Shown here piece by piece: positions 41,901-51,129 of a stretch of 64,000 nt of DNA. Source of the DNA: Conchocele bisecta. Its lineage: Eukaryota > Mollusca > Bivalvia > Lucinida > Thyasiridae. Below the pieces are notes generated by a model. The model did no database searches. It saw nothing but the letters and a program-made list of their open reading frames with translations, and was not told the DNA's origin. The stretch is taken from NCBI GenBank assembly GCA_029237695.1, contig CM055279.1, positions 21,145,919 through 21,209,918 on the forward strand. The letters are read 5' to 3'. Each line of letters begins with the position of its first letter. Position 1 is the stretch's first letter. The translations under genes and the position numbers were made by a program.

Positions 41901-44900
41901 GGGTTTTGTGACCAATGTAGATCCAGATCAGCATTTGCATTTGTAGTCACATCAGGATCTGCATTGTTCGCCATTCCATCAGTGAAACACCTACATTGTA
42001 CCATGCTTCCAAGGCCGTCCTTACAAAATTGTTTGTTTACTGTAACCCGACCCAGAATTTTAGAAGTGGGTTGGTCGGTCAGTAGGCAATTTCTTTTTCT
42101 TTTTTCTGTCACATGACATATTGAATTTAAAAATTATTAATATTAAAAAGGTACAATATTTTAACACTTGCATTGCAAGTGTTAAAATATTGTACCTTTT
42201 TAATATTAATAATTTTTAAATTCAATATTGCAAGTCTTACAATAAAAGTATGTCAATTGCTGTATGTGTTGTTGTATGAACATGTATGCCATTTAGGGCC
42301 AGAGATTATATTAACCATTTTAACCCACTGTAGCACTAAATTGAAAAAGAAAAGAAAAAAAAAGAATTGTCAAAATAAAAAAGAAAATTGTAAACGAAAT
42401 TGCAATAAATAAAATCGGGTCGCACCGTTTTTAGCGGGTCGGTGGGTTACAGGAAACGGAGATATAATTATGGATGGCCTAACAAGCAGCCTAAAGATTG
42501 ATATTAGCCTAGAAGGAGTGCTATTTGATCAGTAGCCGATTTCACCAAAATTGCAAAGTATACTTATTTCGATAAGTACACTTTGAGGGAGAAATTTTCA
42601 ATTTAAGGAGTGGGTGGCAGGTGGGAGCATGTGATGGGTAATTTAACGATCGGGGTTCATCCTTACCGGAATCCCGACTGGAGACCTGGTTTGGCCCTCA
42701 CATACGTCTTTGGCATTTTGTATGTGACAGTCGAATCTGGTTATACCCCTTATGTTCGCAATCCTATTTTAGGGGAAGGGGCCAAGTGACTTTGGTGTGG
42801 TATGGACCTGGCACCAGGTCAGGTTATTCTAATTTCAGGGCTGAATATATCTGTTCTCGATGTAAATATTCCGTTCAGATTTTGGGATTTTCCTCCCAAT
42901 GCAGCAGGTTAAAATGGGATCGAACCCGTTTGCCCGGCCTTACATGACCTTAGCTGTTGATAGGCCGTTAAACACTAATAAACAAACAAACAAACAAACA
43001 ATTTAAGGATAGATTTATTAATTTGTATTGTACTGAATTGGCTGTGATAATGTAATAAACTCAATGTAATAAAAAATAGTAAATTTATCCTTAAATTGAA
43101 AATTTCTCCCTCAAAGTGTACTTAGCAAGATAAGTGAAATATGCTACAGAACATTGTATGGTGTAGTTTGTGTGTATTAACCCCATTCCATGTGGAATAA
43201 AAGTTATAAATACATTCACATTTCTCACCAAAATATTGTAAGCAACTCGGTTGAATGATGGGCCCGTTTCACTAAACTTTGTACGACTAAAATGTTTGTA
43301 AGTGCAAATTTATGATCGTCTGGAAATTTCAATTTATGGATTTACATTTATTGAGCATAGGCTGCATATGCAGCTTATGCTCAATAAATGTAAATCAAAT
43401 AATTGTTTACAAGAAAACGTTGTTAAAGTGAAATCTACAGACTATCATACTATCATACTTTTACTGGTATCGTTAGAACATACACATTAGATATAAGAAA
43501 AAAATCAGATTTTCCGCATAAAAAATTGGTTAAAAATAAAAATTTGGATCCGTACATCTGTGCAGTCTGATCTGGATCCACACTGTTGTCCAATTCAGTC
43601 CGTATTGCTCCTAACAAACAGTATAAGACTGGCAGCAGGAGGGGACAGCAAAGTAGGAGCTAGACTGACCCCCAATGTCATCAGCACCATTTCTCCAGTC
43701 AGAATTTTCTCCAGTCATTTCTCCAGTCATTTCTCCATACTGGAATTTATTATAGGAATGAATGGCATTTTTGTGGAATTTATTATTATTTATCGGGGTA
43801 TAAACTTGGAAAAGTCGTGGGAATACTGGACGAAGGCCTCGTCCAGTATTCCCGCGACTTTTCCAAGTTTATATCCCCGATAAATTCCACAAAAATGCCA
43901 TTCATTCCTTATAATTCCAGCATTTGAAATATATTCATCAAGAAAATGTGTTTATTTTCCGTTTTCTTAAGAATTATTTTAACTGCGCCTGACGGTTACG
44001 GAAGTAGTTCAGCATGGGAGTTTACTGGAATATAAATTTTGGACAGAGACTTGCTACGGGCCAATCAAATGTTAGGGAATTGTGTAAATATTTTTGTGCT
44101 GGAATTATACTCACATCTTTTGTTTTATTATCAAACCAGTGTGAAATGTCTTTTCCAGCAGCTTGTACAATAGGCTTCAGTAATACATCACCTGGAAACA
44201 AATGGGTAAATGCTTACTTTCTACCTAATATAACAAGAATACAGAATGTCCCAATATACGCCCATAAATAAAAAATCTACAATACTCGAATAGTTGGATG
44301 ACTTTTTTCGTGGCCTAGGTGTCAGGAAATCGCATCTGCGGCGATCTGGCATCTAAAAATTTCCTGGGGGAGTACCCCCAGACCCCCCTACTTTATTTCG
44401 CGCTCACGGAGGTCGGCTATGCCGACTTGTAATTGTAGACCCTCCCCCCTGCAATTATTTCTGTATCCAGCCTATTGTAACGCATATTAATTTTTTTAAC
44501 ACATTTCTTAAGTTATTTACCATTGAACTATATATATAGATATACAAATCAGTAGTTGATAATGGATTATTCAACAGTTAAAACTGGTATAATTATATCA
44601 CAACCCCTAGCCATAGCCCATTTTTCAACATACCTCATCAGGGGTCGACATAAGCTTTCAAAATCAATAGATCTATATAAATGAGATTGTACGAGTCTGG
44701 GGCCAATTTTACAGACCCAAAACTATATTATGATGTAAACAAAAAATAAGTTGTTTATGCATTAACCATGAATACCTGTTTCAGTGTCAATAATGCTAGT
44801 GATCATTTACATTGTGTCATCATCAATGAATACATGTTGATATTGAACAACCGGATCAATTAAGTGTGAAATTAGTGAATTGTTGTCATTACTAGAGAAA

Positions 44901-47555
44901 GTGAGCAGGGACTCATAGATACCCCCGCCTGCCGCCTGGTCCGAAAAATATTTTCCAAGTCATTTGACCTTGACCTTGGGCATGAAAGCCACATGGGTGG
45001 GCTATCAAATGAAAATATGGATGATGAAACATGTCTTGGCATTTCATTAGAATTGTCTCCTTGGAGACAATTCTAATGAAATACCAAGATGTGTATGAAG
45101 AATATGAAGTTTCAAGTCAATCCAACTTATGATTGCAGAGATAATGGGTGCCCTGAAACATTAAACGCAAATCTTACAGACGGACGGAAATACGAAAAAT
45201 ATATACCCCTCGACATATACTTTGTATGCCATAAAATGTTCATCTAAGACATTTTCTGGCAAAATAAACATTCATTCACCATTCGCATTATTATACATTT
45301 TATATCAGACATAAATTTCCACACTGATATCAGGGGCGATAACTGTGTTTCCTTAAAATGTTAACGGCCATTACTATTTATTATCTGTATTTATTTTTTG
45401 ATGTGCAATTATCCTACTTTATAATCTGTCGAAAATATTATTTTTTCTGTAAATAATTAAACAATATCATACCTGATTTGCAGTCTCCGCGAAACTGCCA
45501 AAATTTTAAAGGACATTCGGTCTGGTAAATTTGAAATTTTTACCAGACCGGACAAACATTTACCAGACCGAAAAAACATTTATAAAAAATAAAATTGATT
45601 TTGTGTGAGCTTGTATAGTAGTCATAAGTAAAGCTAGCTAGCACCAGAGAGGAAAGTGATTTGATTGAAGCTTAGTATACAAAAGTAAAAAATAAAGTTG
45701 GACATTTGGTCTGGCGACTTCCGGTTTATCGTCGGACCAGCGGCAATTTTAACAGACATGTCTCACGACTTTCGCAGAGACTGCATTTGGCCATTTGCAT
45801 ATGAAAATAGCCTAATACCACCGCGCGTCACTATATCCTGGACTGCTCATAATTCGAGACTCTAACGATATTAAACAACATGCGTAATAAATAATAGAGT
45901 ATAAACCTTTTTTATTAGTTACATGCAAATATAATCCAATTATCTGTATGTATATTTCGTTTACTGGCTTCAAAAGCATGGAGAAATGCAAATGTTTACT
46001 TTCAAAACACGCTCGTCTACAAATGGCTGCCTCCAGCATACCGTGAAAGGTCGCGACCTCTGACCCTATGACGTCATATGCTCTTCTGGTGCAGGTGCCC
46101 GGTTGGAAAACACCACAAATTGTGTCTGCATTATGTACCATTGCGTTCAGGGGTCACGATACATATTGTTTCCAACTTAAATGATTAGACAAACGATTCC
46201 CAACTTGGAAAATATAATTTGCTAGATTAAACAAATTAAACAATATGAAGTTTCAACTCGTTGGTTTTAATACTTTTTTAAAGCGGTAATGTCTATTTTT
46301 GGAGTAAGACATTTCAATCCCTTCTGCATGTGGTACTCGTCCACAATGGGAATAACAAACACAGAGACCAGATTGCATATATCTGCTGATAAATGGAGGT
46401 ATTGGACTGATGTGAACAAACTTAAAAGTGACAATTTAAAAAAAAATAGGATAAGGTGGTGACTGAATGAAAATCCATATTCCTACATTATTAGTGCCTT
46501 TCTACCTACAATTATTACGTGACCTCCATTGATAAACATGTAAACAACATACGGGTTCAAGCCAACTCATTTATGTGTAAGTTTTCCTATCGAAATCCGG
46601 ATTTTAATGGAGGGGGTTAATGGCATTAGTGGAAAACACAACATTTAGGTGTGTTGTGTTGTTTGTTTTGGTAATGTATTAGTCCTGTTTAAATCACATT
46701 TTTCTAACTCGGCAGTTGTGACCTTTCATTTGGCTTCGGTTCAACACAAAAGTATAATGGAAGTGATGTAACCCGTAAATCTCTCGATAGAACGAGAAAA
46801 TAAAAATGGCCTCGAAACTGTGCGGCTATCGAAGTTAGAGGATCGTATGATATATCAGTAAAATAAATATTACCAAATGATTTTATCTGTATTGCGGTCA
46901 CTCGTAATTTTTAGAACTGGTGGAATAGTGACATGATTATACATGCATTTATTTCCTATAAAGAATATTTAATTCCTATAAAGAACATGTTGTGCCTACT
47001 GAGAGTGCCTGAAGGCTTTGAAGATTGAAGATGTACCTTTAATATATATTTATCCTTTAAAATGTTGCGCCCGGTAAACCAGAGAAACTCCGGACACACG
47101 GGCATATGTATGTAGACACACAGTCAAAACACCATACAATAATTGGATAAACACACATGGTGCATGACTGAGAAAACAAACTAGAAAATGTGTTCATAGA
47201 ACAAGGATGCCCCACATATCTCTTAGCCTTTGATAATAAATGAAGCCAAATTCCAAGTCAAATCTTTTTTTTACCGGAGCGTTAAAAATTGTGACGGACG
47301 GACGGACGGACGAGGGGACGGGACGGGACGGACGGACGGACGGACGGACAAGGGTAACACTAAATACCCCTCCACTGTCGTGGTGGGGCATAAAAACAAG
47401 TTCTGCAAACTAAACCAGTGTCAGTGAAACAAACCTTTGTATTTTTCACAAAGTGGTGTTAAATTGTACACTTTTCCTAAAAATGAAACCCACAAATCGT
47501 CTATCGTATTGTGTATTGCAACCTCATTAGGTGTAAAGTATTTTGCACGATTCAT
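38759..47555 (-). CDS. CYB5D1: CYB5D1 (cytochrome b5 domain-containing protein 1), complete, four exons
   Basis: The exons in coding order are 47435-47555, 44115-44191, 41159-41377 and 38759-38989, all minus strand. They total 648 bases, or 215 residues plus TGA; the human protein is about 228. The reading frame is continuous through phases 1, 0 and 0. The protein starts [20 protein letters not shown] and continues [15 protein letters not shown], the opening of the cytochrome b5-like fold. Next come [57 protein letters not shown] and a C-terminal [10 protein letters not shown]. The family is linked to cilia (radial-spoke-associated) in published work. It has no signal peptide or membrane segment, so a cytosolic or axonemal place is expected. 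It diverges from NAA38. Confidence 0.95.
39013..39421. mobile_element. P5 MITE in CYB5D1 intron 3 (inverted)
   Basis: From TTCCAGCACAAAAATATTTA to CCATTCATTCC, with an extra inverted segment (39295-39345, AATTTTCGATTTTACAA and partner) in its centre. It begins about 24 bases upstream of the exon 4 acceptor. Confidence 0.78.
39550..40055. mobile_element. P4 MITE, second copy, with an inserted inverted repeat
   Basis: ATAGAGAATAGTAGGTTAGT at 39553, ATTCTATTTATCCTGTCAAC at 39671, and the terminal GTTTTGACGGGATAA at 40041. An inverted repeat 39765-39962 around TTTTTGCGAAAACTATTT-like sequence interrupts it. Confidence 0.6.
40147..40951. mobile_element. MITE (TGTCTGTTTCATGAAACCTG ends) with a P1 MITE inside (40371-40592)
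   Basis: The right end GGTTTCGTGAAACAGACAGT mirrors the left. The inner P1 is flanked by CTG and CAG and lacks part of one arm. Located in CYB5D1 intron 3. Confidence 0.75.
41159..41377 (-). CDS. CYB5D1: CYB5D1 exon 3
   Basis: A phase-0 exon of 73 codons from AATTGCAG to GTAAGG. It encodes [51 protein letters not shown] and [16 protein letters not shown], all signature blocks of the family. Confidence 0.95.
41585..41820. mobile_element. P2 palindromic MITE
   Basis: Left GGCCCGTTTCACTAAACTTT mirrored at the right. The flanks TCAGG and CCTGA are exact reverse complements of each other. Fragments of the GGCTGTGACTGGAGAAATG MITE lie on both sides (41408-41580, 41830-42005). In CYB5D1 intron 2. 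Confidence 0.82.
42010..42483. mobile_element. MITE with AGGCCGTCC / CTGTAACCCGACCC ends carrying a 111-base perfect palindrome
   Basis: Left AAGGCCGTCC and ACTGTAACCCGACCCAG are mirrored at 42416-42482. The perfect palindrome is 42118-42228. Confidence 0.7.
42533..43146. mobile_element. P1 palindromic MITE split by a complete SINE I
   Basis: TAGCCGATTTCACCAAAATT to AAGTGAAATATGCTA, with direct CAG flanks (42530-42532, 43147-43149). SINE I occupies 42610-42998. Confidence 0.88.
42610..42998 (+). mobile_element. SINE I, complete, 11-base target-site duplication
   Basis: GTGGGTGGCAGGTGGGAGCA start, five AAAC units at the tail. CAATTTAAGGA lies before it (42599-42609) and after it (42999-43009). 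Confidence 0.88.
43262..43460. mobile_element. P2 palindromic MITE, right end missing
   Basis: GGCCCGTTTCACTAAACTTT start and centre GCATATGCAG are present. The sequence departs after CAGACTATCATACTATCATA. Confidence 0.75.
43738..44107. mobile_element. P5 MITE reaching the CYB5D1 exon 2 donor
   Basis: Central palindrome AAGTCGTGGGAATACTGGAC, then GCGCCTGACGGTTACGGAAG, ending TGTGCTGGAATTAT. The last bases lie directly beside the minus-strand GTGAGT donor (44114-44109). Confidence 0.8.
44115..44191 (-). CDS. CYB5D1: CYB5D1 exon 2
   Basis: A 77-base exon between TTTCCAG and GTGAGT. With the split Gly codon it encodes [20 protein letters not shown] and DNKTKD. A P5 MITE ends within a few bases of the intron side of the donor (see findings). 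Confidence 0.94.
44192..45480. other. CYB5D1 intron 1, mostly unassigned
   Basis: It holds a small palindrome at 45026-45098 (TTGGCATTTCATTAGAATTG and partner) inserted in an unrelated repeat (44900-45235), and a GC-rich hairpin region at 44310-44460. No coding sequence is seen. Confidence 0.45.
45481..45783. mobile_element. MITE with CAGTCTCCGCGAAA ends
   Basis: The left CAGTCTCCGCGAAACTG and the inverse of the right CAGTCTCTGCGAAAGTCG match as terminal repeats. Inside, TTTACCAGACCG occurs twice. Confidence 0.6.
45784..47189. other. CYB5D1 intron 1, unassigned
   Basis: Short weak reading frames on the minus strand (45812-46141, 46704-46901) show no domain. A short palindromic run ACACAACATTTAGGTGTGTT is at 46636. 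Nothing else is recognised. Confidence 0.4.
47206..47395 (-). repeat. Hairpin-ended repeat with (CCGT)n tract
   Basis: Minus strand GCCCCACCACGACAGTGGAG opens it. The (ACGG)n microsatellite is at 47294-47350. Same family as 2019-2110 and 34600-35028. It lies in CYB5D1 intron 1, about 40 bases from exon 1. Confidence 0.65.
47435..47555 (-). CDS. CYB5D1: CYB5D1 exon 1 with start codon
   Basis: The ATG is at 47555-47553 and the exon runs 40 codons plus one base to donor GTTTGT. It encodes [11 protein letters not shown] and [20 protein letters not shown]. The start is supported by the conserved Y/F-T-P motif five residues in, and by the ETS-type motifs 30-70 bases upstream. Confidence 0.93.
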
Positions 47556-47583
47556 TTTGCTGTTTTTCTAGATTTAAAGTTTT

Positions 47584-47640
47584 ACTTCCTATTTCGTTGC
47601 TAATGTAAACTTAACACCGGAAGTTTCATTGCGTTGGGTG
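47584..47640. promoter_or_regulatory. Putative divergent promoter of CYB5D1 and NAA38 with ETS motifs
   Basis: ACCGGAAGT at 47616-47624 and ACTTCCT at 47584-47590 (AGGAAGT on the minus strand) are ETS/GABP-type sites. Such sites often drive divergent TATA-less housekeeping promoters. They lie 30-70 bases upstream of the CYB5D1 ATG. No TATA is seen. That NAA38 also starts here is inferred from gene order. Confidence 0.5.
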
Positions 47641-49090
47641 AATGTAAAATTAGGGACAGGTTTATTCGCCGGAGCTCTTGCACTTATTATGCGGTAATAA
47701 ACGGAACCTTTATTAACGGTTATAATTCATATTTTATAATACCTATTTTTATGGTAAATGTATCAAATTAATGGGATGTCTCCATAATTTGGTGTATATA
47801 TATATATAAATATGTATGTCTACGATGTGTGTAATTAGTATAAATATTCAATTGAAGTTAGCAAACAATTGCATTCCTTGGCAACAGTAAAATGGAGCTT
47901 AGATTCCCCGGAACCCACGGAACCGTCAATAATTTCTAAACTGTGTTATCAAAATTGCAAAATTACATTTCATATTGAACATTAGTCTATATGCTTTAAT
48001 TTAGTATATTGACTGTAACGATTAACCGACGAAAAGTGTAAAAAACAAAGATTTTATTTTTACTAAAATTGGCAGTGCCGGATTCGGTTTAACAGTACGT
48101 ACAAACCCCGGAACATTTATAAACCATTCTAATTTCAATAACGTATAATCAATCATGACCAATAATACACCAAATATAATGTGTATCTCTATGTTGTAAT
48201 ATGATGTATAAAATATAAAGATCGACCAATTTGAAGTTACCAAAAAAGCGAATTGAAATTAACGAATATATTGACACACCAAAGAGCGTTCAGTCAGCAT
48301 ATACAGGCGTATTATGTATAGTTCAGACCAGGTATATGTTTATGTGCTGCATTTCTGAATTACAGTGTATATGGGGACTTTTTTATTGTTGCCTAATGTA
48401 GACCCAAATCAGCCTACATATATATGTACATTTTGTTCAGGGGCTTCACTGTTCGCCATTCAATCAGTACTGAATCGCGAATGGCATTCTTCTAAACATA
48501 AGTATATAGCTACTTATAGAGCATGAACTTAATTGGTTCCTTCTGAAACTATGCGTCGGTAAAATTGTGACCAGTGTAGATCCCGAGCATAATGTATAAA
48601 CGTGACAGGGTCTGGGGAATACCGGCGTATTGAAGTGTTGACAAACGTAGCTACAACTCCATCTCCCTATACGTACAGTCTGATCAGGGTCTGCACTGTT
48701 CGCCATTCATTCAGTGATGCATCAATAATTATACTTAACATAATTAAGTATAGATCCTTATCAGACTGCATGAGTGTGCTAGACGATTGTGCGATTTGAC
48801 TGGTGACAACATCCTTAATTAATATTACATAAACAATTGCGAACAACATGGACCCTGAATCGACTTCGGGATTTATGGTGATCTAGCTTTATTGCGTGTG
48901 TGACCAGTGTAAACCTAGATCGGAAGCACAGTCTCATAATGTTCTTCAGGGTTTGTTATTGCTACCATGCATGTTGATTCATAGAGGAATAATAACAAAC
49001 TAGTGTGCTGGCTGATACCGAGCTTCACTGGACAAAGTTCACATTGTAGGTTGTGACAAACATGTGTCCGCCATGCCGCAAACAATGTTT
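47641..49090. other. Intergenic / putative NAA38 5' intron, mostly unassigned
   Basis: Fragments of the GATCAGACTGTGCGGAT MITE are at 48370-48720. No conserved exon was found on the + strand, though the NAA38 transcription start is expected near the left edge. Confidence 0.4.
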
Positions 49091-49091
49091 T

Positions 49092-49530
49092 TATCCCGTC
49101 AACACAGTGCGTATATGCCGTGAAACACGGTGCCGTGAAACATTTTTTGATATCCAGTCAATACTATTTTACAGCCATTTGTAGGTGTTGACGGGATAAA
49201 TAGATAGAGAATAGTAGGTTAATTAGTGCCGTGAATGGGAAAAAATATCTGGCAAGGCTCAGGAAACCGCGCCAGATATTTTTCCCATTCACGGCACTAA
49301 CCTACTATTCTATTTATCCCGTCAACACCTAAAAATGGCTTTAAAATACAAAAATAGTATTGACTGGATATCAAAAATGTTTCACGGCACTGTGTTTCAC
49401 GGCACATACGCACTGTGTTGACGGGATAAAATAGTAGGTTAGTGCCGTGAATGGAAACAAATATCTGGCGCGGCACGGAAACGGGATGTGCTAGGCACAG
49501 CCTCGCCCATCCCGTTTCCTGAGCCTTGCC
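49092..49530. mobile_element. P4 MITE, two partly overlapping copies
   Basis: TTATCCCGTCAACACAGTGC starts it. GTTGACGGGATAAATAGATA, then AGAGAATAGTAGG, joins to a second TTATCCCGTCAACACC at 49314. It ends GTTTCCTGAGCCTTGCC. Confidence 0.65.
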
Positions 49531-49744
49531 ATAATGAGCCTGCACATCCGCAGTTATTACGCCTTTAACAAAAATGCTGGAATATTAAAAGACAACAAGA
49601 AACGTACGTTAAGCAAGTGCTCATTTAAAGAGTATGATAATCAGCGTATTTATATGAATATATACAATGCAAAATACATGTAAAACGGAACAAACTGTGC
49701 GCGACTATATCCGGTGCTAATAATATAGATCTATTGCAGACATA

Positions 49745-50160
49745 TTGTGGTGGTGACTGGAGAAAGGGGGTTTATGGGATGTGTGAACAGTGAAGCTCCT
49801 AATCACATACCGAACTCTAAGCTGAATGTGGTTTTGGTTGACGATGTCGAACAGTGCAGACCCTGATCAGACTGTGCGGATACAAATGCTGATCTGGATA
49901 TACACTGATCGCAAAACCTATAAGCCCCATTTCTCCAGTAACAACCATATATATGTAAGGACCATGTATTCAGTTGTCTTCAATATATTGTTCCTCTCAC
50001 CAAGAACATCCACTGCAAAACCACTTGTCAGTCTGTTTTGCAGATACACATTTGTTGTGAAACCATTTAACTTTGCAAAGCTTATTAGAACATGTTATCA
50101 TATTATTGATCGTTTCTGGCAATTTGCAATGGCAGTACAATTTAATATTGTATAACCTTA
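49745..50160. other. MITE fragment and unassigned sequence
   Basis: 49745-49945 carries the GGTGACTGGAGAAA...CATTTCTCCAGTAAC pair of the 16143 family. The rest has a weak frame without domain. Confidence 0.45.
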
Positions 50161-50188
50161 GCGAACCCCGGGTACAACACGTGCAACG

Positions 50189-51118
50189 TCATGCAAGCGT
50201 TGATTCATGCACTTCTTTGGAAATCGCGTTGTAGTGCTGTAGAAACTCGGGATTCGATCGACAGCCAGGAAACCTGTTTTCCGCTCTCACCACCTCCGAT
50301 ATCAATATCGTAAGCCTGAAATAATAAGATACCATATATTTATATCCTGATAATAATGTACGAACAGTACATATCCTGATCAGACATGACAAACAGTATA
50401 TATCATGGTCATACATGTACGTATGTCGAACACTAAATCATGATCATATATGACGAAGAGTATATATCATATGATCCTAATATATCATGGTCATAATTTA
50501 CTAATAGTACATATCCTGCTCATAACTGACGAACAATATTTATTAAATACCTACCCATGAGATACACAGTTATACGATGTAAATAAAAGTCATATGTTCT
50601 CATCAATGAAATAAACAACTTCCGGTGAAAATACGACTTAAATACGCTATATCTATATTCATAACGCGCATCTGCAGTGCCGGACTGCAAATAGGCTGCA
50701 AATACACATTCATTACCGTATACAGTCTAAAAAGCTGCTAATTTCCATGGAGCGGTATATAATAAATAGAATATTCATATTTTCGCAACGAATATGACAT
50801 ATATGTTCATCGAGTGGTGTGAAATGTTCATATTTCACGAGTGCCGTTATCCTCTATATATCCTGATCATATATAACGAATCGTATATATCCTGATGATA
50901 AATGATGAACAGTATATATGATAATCATACATTTAGAACAGTGTATATTCTGATCATAATGAACGAATCGTATATATCCTGATAAATTATACATAGTTCG
51001 CAGGAACGTACTTGTCATTCATGTGATGTAAATGTTCACACAGCTGTTGGAGATTTTCTAAAACCTGGTTCGCGTCGGAATGCGGTATGTCGTTGGCGCC
51101 GATCAATAAGGCAACGAC
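50189..51118 (-). CDS. SGNH/GDSL hydrolase-like fragment, two exons, incomplete
   Basis: Exons 51012-51118 and 50189-50315 (minus strand) join in frame through a split Lys codon (AA|G) with good splice signals (TTTGCAG, gtacgt; ATTTCAG). Exon 1 reads VVALLIGANDIPHSDANQVL and ENLQQLCEHLHHMND. IGAND fits the block III G-x-N-D of SGNH hydrolases. Exon 2 reads LTILISEVVRAENRFPGC, then HYNAISKEVHESTLA and TGA. The GDS nucleophile block and the C-terminal DxxH block are missing, so the gene is partial, broken, or has exons I could not find. SGNH domains also occur in some retroelements; the intron argues for a cellular gene. Substrate unknown. Confidence 0.45.
50570..50870 (-). repeat. Inverted copy of the 361-700 MITE
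   Basis: CATATGTTCTCATCAATGAA, AACAACTTCCGGTGAAAATA and ATATGTTCATCGAGTGGTGT match the reverse complement of 361-700. It lies in the intron of the SGNH-like fragment. Confidence 0.7.
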
Positions 51119-51129
51119 CTGCAAACGAT

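Noticed and set aside
45481..45583. Possible alternative CYB5D1 exon ending GGAGACTGCAAATCAG before a GT, in the right phase
   Set aside because: The sequence is the terminal repeat of a MITE (45481-45783), and a far better first exon with the conserved start is at 47435-47555.
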